DNA of 64,000 bases, from contig NW_004457712.1 in the NCBI RefSeq assembly GCF_000313135.1, positions 1,142,209 to 1,206,208 on the forward strand. The letters are read 5' to 3'. Position 1 is the stretch's first letter; each line of letters opens with the position of its first letter. Shown here in pieces: positions 9,522 through 18,978 of the stretch. Both the position numbers and the translations under genes were made by a program. Source of the DNA: Acanthamoeba castellanii str. Neff. Taxonomy: Eukaryota > Discosea > Longamoebia > Acanthamoebidae. The notes under the pieces were generated by a model. That model saw only the letters and a program-made list of their open reading frames with translations. It was not told the DNA's origin and did not search any database.

Positions 9522-10851
9522 GTGCTCTGTTGATTGGCTTGATGGTGATCTCCTGCCCTTCGATGACTAGCGGCAGGGAGTTGTAGAGCTGTGCCAGGTC
9601 TTCCGCTGAATGGAAGTGGGCAAAGCAGCAGCCCTTTGAGATGTTCATGTTCAGATTGCGTATAATCTCGACGCTTACATTGGTGATCTTGAGGTCCTTG
9701 AGGACGCTCTGGACCTGCATGTCAGGTAGAGTGTTATTTAAGTTCACTAAGTAGGGCAACATATCATACATGAAGGGGGTTACCATAGAAGCTCTGTAGT
9801 GAAACAGGATAGAGCCCATTCAGTGTGAGAGGGATCCATATGATTGGTAGGACTGGGCCTTGTACCACTTCACGCCATTAAGGATGGTGGGGGTTGCGAT
9901 GTAGCGGTCCAGGTCTTCCTCGCTGAAGAGTTCAACCACCATCCAAGCTCTGTTGTTTGACTTGCGTGCGTCGAGGAGGGGGATGGCCAGGTCCTTGACT
10001 GACTGTACGACCTGGTCTTCCGTGATCTCCTGCGCATCACAAATGACCGCAAAAGGCTGGACCTTCCAACGGACAATGTCCGCGCGCATGCAGCTTACCC
10101 TGATCAGCTTGCCAAGGCTGGTGAGGTACCCACTGTAGGCGAACTCTGCGCGGCAGCTCTCGTTGGCCACAACAATCACCAGAAGCTCGCTGACATCATC
10201 ATAGTAGGAGCTCTCTTTGTTGAACTCAGCAATGGCACCCAGGCGTCCACAGATCTCACCCCAGCGCTTCGCCTCAACGTTCTTGACTATGACGACATGC
10301 TTGACCTCGTTGTCCTCTGCCTCCTCCCTCCTTGCATGGTCTGCAGAGAAATGTTTGACCATAGCGGCGTGAGCCTGACCAAGCTCTTTCTGTTCCGCAT
10401 ACCTCTCCTGCATTTCCGCCCTCTTGAGCGCCTTGTGGAGATGTCCGCCCACAGTGTTGTGGCGTGCAGAGGTAGACTCGTCGACACGTCGAGGTGCTTG
10501 CTTCCTGGGCTGGCCCCGAACAGCAGCTGACGACCGCTTGACCGCCATTCACTCACCCCACTCTCGACGCTGTCGCTCTCTTTTGGACTCAGCTGTGCCG
10601 GCCGCTGGGGTTGTAGGTATCTCCCCCTCCTCCAAGTCCAACTCAGCATTGGGGATCCCCTGGCCCAGGGTAGACACATCCATAGGCACAAAATTGGCGC
10701 CCGTGTTGTTGATGACAGGTCCCAAGATCGCCCTAGACTCTCGCTTGAGGCTTGCGTCGGCTTCATCATCTGACACGCCCATGATGGTGTGCGAACGGTT
10801 TGAGGGTGGTGTCAGACGTGATGGCGACATAGTTGGTGGATGTGGGTCCAA
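9454..10851 (-). pseudogene. Retrotransposon ORF1 (RRM-like modules), split by TGA
   Basis: Three open stretches (10851-10549, 10548-9820, 9819-9454) lie in one frame and are separated only by TGA, each followed at once by ATG (TGAATG at 10551-10546 and 9822-9817, read on the minus strand). The middle part contains KHVVIVKNVEAKRWGEICGR and, further on, AWMVVELFSEEDLDRYI. The last contains NISKGCCFAHFHSAEDLAQL, an RNP1-like strand of an RNA-recognition motif. ORF1 proteins of such elements coat their own RNA. Whether the TGAATG junctions are mutations or stop-restart signals cannot be told from one copy. Confidence 0.65.
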
Positions 10852-10916
10852 GGGTAGGTAAGGAGGTTTGGGGATGTCATTACCGGCGGGCTCAGGCAGG
10901 CTGTCAATGGTCTTGG

Positions 10917-11348
10917 CTATTGACGTAGAGTCAGCGCCCCTGTTGTCAGTGACCGCCCCGGCTTCACGCCCCAGGTTGACGTCAGCTTCATTCTCTGGTG
11001 CACCAGGAATGGAGTGTGCCGGGTTTGGGGGGGTGTCAGATTTGGGGGCAATATGGGTGGTGGGTGTGGACCCAGGGGCGGGGAAGGGGTCTTGGGGATG
11101 GTTTTACCTGAGGGTTTCGTCGGGTTGGTACTGGTCTTGGTCTTCGGCGCTGCCCTCCTCATCTTATCCTTCGAAGTTGTAGGTGTCTTAGAGAACTTGA
11201 AGTACGGGGATCGCACCAAAGTGGTCGGGGGCGTGCTCTTCGGTCTCTTGGTGGAGGCTACCATAGCGTCGTCTCCGTCCGCACTTCTCTTACTGTTGGG
11301 GTCCCTGGTACGGGTACGCGGGGGTTCGAAATCATCTTCCGCCTCCAT
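10917..11348 (-). pseudogene. Retrotransposon ORF1, N-terminal Pro/Lys-rich part
   Basis: From the ATG at 11346-11348 (start MEAEDDFEPPRTRTRDPNSK) the frame encodes a basic, proline- and threonine-rich tail, with KRSADGDDAMVASTKRP and KDKMRRAAPKTKTSTNPTK. Near 11050-11100 the sensible reading moves to the frame used by the next ORF1 section, pointing to a frameshift. A stretch of about 160 bp appears twice in diverged form (TPPNPAHSIPGAPENEADV against TPPSNRSHTIMGVSDDEAD), indicating an internal duplication. Upstream to about 11845 is probably 5' leader. Confidence 0.5.
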
Positions 11349-11845
11349 GTAGTACTGTCTGGGTATTACAGCGGAACGACCACAAGGCGCTACTCTTTTT
11401 TTTCGGGTTACAGTTACCATAAAGTGAGATGGTTTATTTATGGTATGTTGGTCTACAAAAGCAACAGACCACGGCAGCGGAGTTGCACGCGTCTGGTTGC
11501 CAGGCGGCGGCTGCCATTGGGAAAAGGCGCCAAAGTTTTTACCGGTCGTAACGGTAGGTGGGGGAGGGTTGGGTCTCTCTATGGGGGGGTTGATACACAA
11601 GGGGTGTGTGAACTGTGGTGCTCGGCTGTGGTTGGGTGCGTCTGTGCGGCGGCGCGTTTGACAGATGAATGAACGGAATCTTGCGACACGCATGTAGGAA
11701 TCAGCATTAAGCGTATATGCATACATGTGTGACCTCGCGGCTAAAGCGCAGAGGTTTGCGGCTTTTTTATCGTGGTTAGCAATCCACCGCTTTAGAAATC
11801 CTTCATCTGTTGCGCTCTTGCGTCCATCTTTTTCGTTTTTTCCGC

Positions 11846-11880
11846 AGGGAGGACTTTGGTTTGCGCACGGTTTAGGTTTC
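11846..11880. repeat. Right copy of the retrotransposon-flanking repeat
   Basis: cgcagggaggact (11846-11858) plus the following imperfect match pairs with 5034-5068. See the left copy. The 11880-12100 stretch to the right holds no recognisable gene. Confidence 0.5.
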
Positions 11881-12356
11881 TTTGCAGCGAAATTTCGAAA
11901 CTACGTTTTTCATGACATAAACCTTTTTAGGGGTTCTGTGTCGCTTCCGCAAACATGAAGGCCAGGTTTCACAGCACAGCCAGCGGACGATTCTGTGAGC
12001 GCGCTTCGTGTTACGATGCGGCGCTCTTTGCGCGTGCTGCGGGTACAATCCCGCTGTTTCATTCATCTTGATAAATCTCAACAAGTTGAGATTGTGAGCT
12101 GTGTTTCCCCCCCCATCTTCTGAGAGCTCATCCCCCCCCCTCTTCTTTCTCTCTCAGAAGCACAGCGAGGCTTTGAGCCGGCGCAGGAAGAACAGGGCGA
12201 GTGCTGCTTCTTCCCAGGCGACGCACGGCCACCTCGAGATTAATCAGTTGAAGCAGCACATGTACGGCTGCCTCATTTCTGTTCGCTGGTGGTGTGACAA
12301 CTTACATGTTTGCTCACTCGATCACCTCCTTTCGCTTTGTTGTATTATGAGCACAG

Positions 12357-14054
12357 GAACACGAATGGGGGTGACGACGACGTTGACATTGAAGAGACTG
12401 ATGAGGAGGAGCCGCCTGAGGCCCTGGACATGCTGGAGAAGCAGGAGGCGGCGCCGGCCACCAAGGTTCGCGCCGACTGCCGACAGATCGTCGATCTTGG
12501 TTTTGACGGGCGTGATGGCCACTGACGCCCCCGCGCGTCTACAGGGATTGAACCGCGGTCAGAAGCGGCGCGCCGATGAGATGCGGGAGGCCGACGAGGA
12601 GCTGGAGTGGGACCTGGAGATGCTGCGCCGGCGCGACGGCGTCGGCGACCACCAGGACCTCGAGGCCGAGGCGAAGGCGCCTGAAGAGACCCAGGAGAAC
12701 CAACAACAACAGGTCGTTGTGCGCCTGCCCGCGGGCTGTGCCCTGACCGTGTCCCCGCAGGCCGAGGAGGTCGATGACGAGGCCGAGGAAGAGGAGAACG
12801 AGGCCGAGGTCAACCAGGTCGGGCAACAGCCGCCCGCCCCACCCGCTCCATCTGGTACGACTTCAGGTTTTGTTTTGTTTTGACGCAAGATTCATGCTTT
12901 ACTCACACACACACACTGACCGCTCCAAACACTCACACACACACACACACACATGTAGTTCCCTCAAGAACCTGTCGTAAGAATAAAGCAAGATCAGAGG
13001 AGGGAAGGAAAAGAAGGAAGCTCAAGCAGAAGAAGAAGAGGACCCGCCACTATAAGATTATAGTCCCGGAGAGCGACGCTACCACAAGACAGATGCTGGA
13101 AGCGGAGATCGAGCGACCGGTTCTTGAGGGCGAGGACAAGAGAGCCAGAATCACCAGGTCTGTCCCAGCAGAAACAGTATGCGAGACCTATCTGTGGTAT
13201 GATCAACGCGACACCCCGGTGCAGTCCCTTCTCTCTTTGCACTGATGTTCTCTCATCTCTCTTACACACATGATCAACTGTTGTGTGTCGGTTTCTGTGT
13301 CTACAGCGCCTGGGCCTCCTCAGGAACAGGCTAACTGCAGAGATGCTGCAGACCCTGCTGGATACGGCAACAGATTGGATGACAACAGAGGAGCCCACAG
13401 TCTACCAGGCGCGCAATACGCCCCGACACAAGGAGAGAAATGGCCATAGGACCAAGGCGGCACATTGTGGTGCTCTCTCCCTTCTGATCACCTCTGCTCT
13501 TTCTCTTTGATGTTGTTTGGAGCTCACATCGGCAAAACCACAGGCACATGGCGCAAGAGTTCAACAGAGCTGCATATCATGCCTGATACCAACACCGCTG
13601 GCGCCCAAGCCTTCATCAAGCAGAATGCGGAACTCTTCAAGCGTGTCAACGACGAGCTCAGGAAGTACTGGCCGCGTGTCATGGAGATGTATGCTGCCAT
13701 CTGCCCTACCAGGCCCGATGGCTCCCCTGTCCTCCCAAACACCGACTTTCACGAGTTTGTCCTGAACTGGGACATCGAGTGTAACTTCCACACCGACAAA
13801 TCCGATGCTGGCTGGGGCTTCTGCGTGGTCATCCCCTTCGGCGAGTTCACTGGCGGAGAGCTCATCTTCCCGGGGCTTGGCCAGTCCGCCCACCTCATCG
13901 CTGGCGACATCATGGTCTTCCCTCTGCCCTGCTCGAGCACGGCAATGGAAAAGTCAAGACTGGTTTCCGCCATAGTCTTGTCCTCAACTGCTGTGCCAAC
14001 AACTTCCACAGACCCTACTCTGAGCCTGTGCAGCCGCGGCTCAATCATAAATAA
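12357..14054 (+). pseudogene. 2OG/Fe(II) dioxygenase-like gene, broken
   Basis: Plausible exons start at 12357 with an acidic stretch (DDDVDIEETDEEEPPEALDM). An acidic and basic coil-like region follows at 12542-12855 (RRADEMREADEELEWDLEML), then a Lys/Arg-rich nuclear-type block at 12961-13160. The C-terminal domain (13560-14054) reads NAELFKRVNDELRKYWPRVM, then FVLNWDIECNFHTDKSDAGW, FGEFTGGELIFPG and AGDIMVFP. After a 1-2 base slip near 13920 it reads ALLEHGNGKVKTGFRHSLVL and ends NNFHRPYSEP. HTD, the later His (EHGNG) and GFR fit the Fe- and 2-oxoglutarate-binding residues of the double-stranded beta-helix dioxygenase fold. An in-frame TAG near 13449 and the slip suggest a decayed gene, or errors. 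Basic and acidic arms hint at a chromatin-related role. Confidence 0.5.
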
Positions 14055-14388
14055 ACCTCACTGCCAGCAGCTCTTTTTCTTCTCCCTCGTGCCCTGCGAG
14101 CGACCAGCGCAAACTGCAACCAACGGCACGACACACGCGACTCACCTGACACACCACACGACACGACCAACAACACGACCGGCCACACATTTTGGTTTTC
14201 TTTTCTTTTCTTTTTATTCAAATTCAAGCCGAAAAACGGTTCACCTTCTTCTTCGCAACGTCAAGATCTTGGGCGCCGCATGCTGCGCTGCTGAGGCCTG
14301 ATCCAGTTCCTCTGGTCGGTTTAAAATCATAATCTTGCCCCTTGCCTGGCGCTACGTAAATTCTCCGTCGATTCTAGATTCACTAGGA

Positions 14389-17300
14389 ATGCTGAGCTCT
14401 TCCACTACTCGTTCATCTTCTCGGTCTTCCTCGCCTTCCTCTTCGCCTGGCCCCCTACGGCCAGTGCTCGCTACGTCCTCCTCTACACCGGCCTCCAACA
14501 TGATGGTCGAGCTGCGCGCCACCGTCGTGGGCCGCGCCGACCCCTTCCTGTTCGCGCTGTCCGCCGACCACAAGGTGCGCTCGGCCGTGCGTCTCCTCGT
14601 CGAAGAAGAAGCGCGCCACCGGCTCCCGCCCGTCGTCTTCCACGATGGCAAAGAAGACAGCAGCAGCAGCTACAACAACAACAATGATGGACCAACGACG
14701 AAGAACAAGAAGAGCGAGAAGGAGAAGAAAGAGAAGAAGGAGCGGAAGAAGAGGCGAGAGCGAGACGGTGGCGATGATGGCGGTGATGGCGAAGACGACG
14801 GCGGACCGCGTTTGGTAGTGCTGCCGCGCCCGTTCGGCAGCGCGGAGCCCAGACGCGAGAGTCTGCTCGCCGATCCCGATGCCATCCTGGGCTCCCTCCA
14901 GCTTACTCCCGAAGTAGCTCCACCTCCACATCTTGACCTCGCCTCTCGCTTACTAACGACGACCACACACACGACACGGCACACACACACAACGACACAC
15001 ACACACACACACACAACGACACGCAGGATACGGTGGTGTTGATGCACGATGTGGTGCTGGTGAAGGTGTACATGTGCGAGGCGAGCAACGGCACGGCGAC
15101 GGACTCGGGCGGCGCGGAGGCGGCGGCCGTGGTGCCGATCGACTTCGGGGCCAAGCTCAAGCACTCGCTGGCCCTCCTGCGCGCCATCTTCTTCGACCCG
15201 CGTGCGCCCGAGGAGGACTTTGCCCTCCTCTACTCCGCCGCCACAATCGACGTTAACGCCATCGACGGTACGCATCATTCGCGCGTGTGTGGCGTGTTTA
15301 TCGGATGCGCGCCATGTGCGGCGGGGCGTGTGCGTGTCGTGTTGCGTGTGCGCGTGCAGTGACGCTCACCCGATGCCTTTCGTGTGGCCCACAGGAATAA
15401 ACCGGTGGGTGACCATCAACGAGTCGCCGCGAGACCAGAAGCTCGACCCGCAGGGCAAGATGACCGTCTTCCCCATCTCCCATTTATTGGTACCTACTGC
15501 TATGTCGCTCCGCCCGCGTCTCCGTCAATCGCCAAAAGCGTTCAACTCATGCGCTTGGTGTCGTTGGTCGTGTCGTGTACGCTGCGTGTCGTGTGTGTCG
15601 TGTGTCAGACACTACCGGCCAACACCAAACACTTCCTGCCGGCCGAGCGGGAGGGCTTCCTCCTCTTCAAAGAGCCCCTCAAGTCCGGGCGGTACACTGA
15701 TCTCTCTCTCTCTCTCTCTCCACACACACACACACACACACAACCATCGAATCGTTTTCATTCCTTCCGAGACATGAAGAACTTGCACGTCGTTGGTGTG
15801 TATCTCGTGGCCTCCTCGCAAACTAACTTCTCGTTTTTGTTCTCTCTATTCCTTCACAGGCGAGGAGGCCAGCACGGGAAGCGGCTGTGCTTTCACATCA
15901 AGGACTACCTCCTCTTCGTGTGGCCCAACCAAATTGTACGTCACTAATAGTATTTTCACTTATATATATATCTGTATATAGAACATATATTACGTGAAAA
16001 CGTGGGTGAGCTGCGGGCGAGCTTACGACGCGTCGCTACTATCGGACAGGACCTGTCGAGCAAGAAGCCGCCGAAGCGGGTCATCCCGCTGGACCACTAC
16101 TGCATCCAGTCCGTGAGCAACGAGCCGCCCGTCTACACCTTCTCCCTGCGCCGAGACCCCACCCTTGGCATCGATGACGCCGAGGTATTCTTCTTTCTCG
16201 CTTTTCTCTCTTGGCTCCTATTTCTATCGATGTAATCATTACAATATACAATTACAATTACTATTGCTATATGTTCATATATCGATATATTGCAATAGCT
16301 GAACAAATAACAACAATGCGATATGATTGTATGTTGATGTTAACGTAATTGTGGGATTTCGCGTACCAGGTGGCGATGGCGGTGTACGGCGGGGCGGGAA
16401 GGAGCAAGACCCCGCACACGCTCTACCACATCTCCTCCAAGGAGCCCGAGACCCACCAGAAGTGGGTTGAAGCCGTCCAGTCCAAGGTACCGCCTCGCCC
16501 ATGAGTCCTGGTGCATAATGTAACATTATATGTATATCATATATATATAATAATCTTTAACGTTGTGCGTGTTGCGTGTGTCGCGTGTGTCGTGTCTCTC
16601 CGCGTCACAGTGTGTGAATACGGAGCCGACGAAGTTGTTTGGGGTGGAGTTGAACACGGTAATGGCGCGCAAGCGAGAAGTGAACAACCGAATCCCCGTC
16701 ATGCTCCAGAAATGCATCGCCTACCTCGACAAATACGGTACCCATTCGCATCATCACCACCACCATCGTCTTCGTCGTCGTCGTCATCGTAATCAACGAT
16801 CGTGGTGCATGGTGCTGAGCTCCACACAGGGCTGGACAAGGAGGGAATATTCCGGATATCCGGCGACGCCCTCGAGATCGAAGCCTACAAGCAGGCCTTC
16901 GACAGCAACGAGGTACACGCATTACCCAACGAACGTTCCAGTTCCGATTCATATGCGCACATGATGTGTGCTTGCCATATGGTTTTGATATACTTTCCCG
17001 GGGGCTGCGGCAGGACGTGGAGTTCAAGGCGGGCACAGATGTGCACGTGGTGAGCTCCCTCATGAAGCTCTACCTCCGCGAGCTACCGGAACCGCTCCTC
17101 ACCTTCGACATGGCATGCTCCCGCCCTCCCGCTCCAATCTCGTCGCATCCCAACATTGACGTCATGATCGCTCCTTGCTGACTTTTGTACGCGCGCGTTA
17201 TATCGTGTGGTGTGTGTGTGAGTGTGTGTTTTTATGTGTGAACGACATCACAGTACGACTGTTTTGTGGTGGCTCATTCGCAACTGCGAGACTTCAGCCC

Positions 17301-18535
17301 GGACAAAGACACGGTGACCCGCAAGATGGTGGAGCTCCTCGTCGGCCTCTCCTCGGTGCACATTCTGAACTCCTTTGCCTGTGTGTCGTGTGTCGTGTGT
17401 GTCGTGCGTGTCGGGGTGCGTGTGCGTGTGTCGTGTGTCGTGTGCGTGTGCGGTGCCGTCATGTTTTTCGTGTGTTTGTCGCTGATCGAGATGAGCGGGC
17501 CGGGTCGTGTGGACGCCACAGCACCACAACAACGTCCTCCATGTGTTGACGCAGTTCCTGGCGCGCGTGGAAAAGTTCTCAGAGAAGAACCTCATGCACC
17601 TCAGCAACCTTGCCACCATCTTCGGTGCATTCCCAAACCATTTACTGTACAGCTTTTTATTTGCATTTATATTAATCCATAAACCTATCTACATGTACGT
17701 GGATGTTTATGTCGATCGACAGGCCCCAACTTGCTGCGACGACCCAACGGGGCGAATGAACGCGACGTGTTCAAGAGTACGGCCTCCAACGAGTTCTCTC
17801 TTCAACCAACGAAGTTGAAGCTTCCAGGGACAGCCAGCTGACAATGAGTTGTGTCGTGCCTTTGCTGTGTGTGTGGCGTGTGTGTGTGGCGTGTGTGTGT
17901 GTGTGTGTGTGTGTGGTGCACGCGGTCGACGTGAAGACGTGTCGGTGGTGACAGACATCACAGAGATGCTGATCTCGCAGCATGAGGCCATCTTCCGTCA
18001 GGTGGAAGAGAAGATGAACGCCCGAAGATCGCGAATCCTCCCCTCCATCTCTTCGAACTCTTCTTCATCGTCGCCGTCGCCATCATCACCATCGTTGTCG
18101 AGATCATCGTCAGCTTTGCGGCTGTCGCTGCCCTCGAATGCGATATTGGCGCCCATCGTGCTGCCGTCGCTGCCGATCCACATGACCGTGTCGTCACCGC
18201 GCCACACGCACGCGAGGCACCACTCCATGACGGCCGTCTTCTTTTCGCCCCGCTCGGCCTCCGACGCACCGCCCGCCGCCACCCCGGCGGCGACCAAGGA
18301 GCGGTCGGCCACGATCTCGGGCACGCCGCGGGCGCGGATGGCGACGGCGAGCCTGAGCAGCAGCAGCGGCTACAGCGTAGCGAGGCGCGAGGACAAAGAG
18401 CGCGAGCGGCAGCGCAAGAAGGAGAAGAAGGAGCAGAGGGAGAAGAAGGAGAAGAAGGACGAGGAGAAGAAGCGACAGAAGGAGCTGCACAAGGAGCTCC
18501 GGTCCAGCAAGAAGCGCGAGATCAAGCGCGATTAG
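14389..18535 (+). CDS. PH and RhoGAP domain protein
   Basis: Fourteen exons can be placed (for example 14389-14913, 15027-15267, 16050-16184, 16830-16912, 17955-18535). The N-terminus is a Ser-rich stretch, then a possible ubiquitin-like fold (ELRATVVGRADPFLFALSAD) and a Lys/Glu linker. Next comes a F0/FERM-like stretch (DDAILGSL...RWVTINESPRDQKLDPQG). A PH domain spans about 15609-16486 (KRVIPLDHYCIQSV; final Trp in HQKWVEAVQ). The RhoGAP domain starts at PTKLFGVEL and carries the arginine finger in DKEGIFRISG, then LMKLYLRELPEPLLTF, NNVLHVLTQFLARV and NLATIFGPNLL. The C-terminal tail is Ser- and Lys/Glu-rich. RhoGAPs switch Rho GTPases off at membranes. ATG 14500 is an alternative start. 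The intron after 17112 starts with GC. Confidence 0.85.
17113..17253 (+). other. GC-AG intron in the RhoGAP gene
   Basis: To join LLTFDM to YDCFVVAHS, as every RhoGAP domain requires, the intron must run from gcatgc at 17113 to acatcacag at 17253. The donor is GC rather than GT. All other introns I placed in this gene start with GT. Confidence 0.6.
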
Positions 18536-18978
18536 TTGTTGTAGTCGTCAATGACGCACATCAACAGCGAAACTGACACCACAAATAATGTTATGTCCAT
18601 GTGGAATGTGGAATGTGTGCATTCCAGGCATTCCGGAAACAACCGGTGACTTTGCTGGTGGCACGAAGGGCACGTAGCACCAGAACGGCAACAACACAAG
18701 TCCAAAGGGGCCTGTGCGACCACAGGCGCGGCTCGAACCGAACCAGAAGTGGCACGCACGGACCTACGCGTCGACCACCACTTTCTCGGCGTGCCCGGCC
18801 GAGCACATCGCCTTTCCATCCATTCTGCGCGAATCGTCCATCTCTGCCTCCACGCACTTCTGATCTTCTGGTGATCAGAACAACGTCGCGACTCTGCAGC
18901 GAAGCTCAACTGCCCAAGCTTGAGGAGGAATTGATAGACAAGAGATAATATAAATCTCTTTCTCTCCATTCGAAAAAG
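18536..18978. other. Intergenic region, no gene seen
   Basis: Between the RhoGAP stop and the RhoGEF start. An open frame at 18601-18948 has no codon pattern or family resemblance suggesting a gene. An A/T-rich TATAAAT at 18949-18955 lies only 24 bases before the ATG, rather close for a TATA box. Nothing else is evident. Confidence 0.4.

Larger units (their letters stand above)
5047..11845 (-). mobile_element. Non-LTR retrotransposon (LINE-like), damaged
   Basis: The minus strand carries, in order, an N-terminal Pro/Lys-rich ORF1 region (11348 down), RRM-like ORF1 modules, an endonuclease fragment, reverse transcriptase, RNase H and a CCHC-type knuckle, then a 3' untranslated stretch ending near 5050. 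No long terminal repeats are seen. The ends are set by the 13-bp exact repeat at 5034-5046 and 11846-11858 and are tentative. Several in-frame TGA codons, at least two frame changes and a large loss in the endonuclease show that this copy cannot move by itself. It lies in a region already littered with dead gene pieces. Confidence 0.85.

Noticed and set aside
18949..18955. TATA box for the RhoGEF gene
   Set aside because: It lies 24 bases from the start codon, leaving almost no leader. Kept only as a remark.
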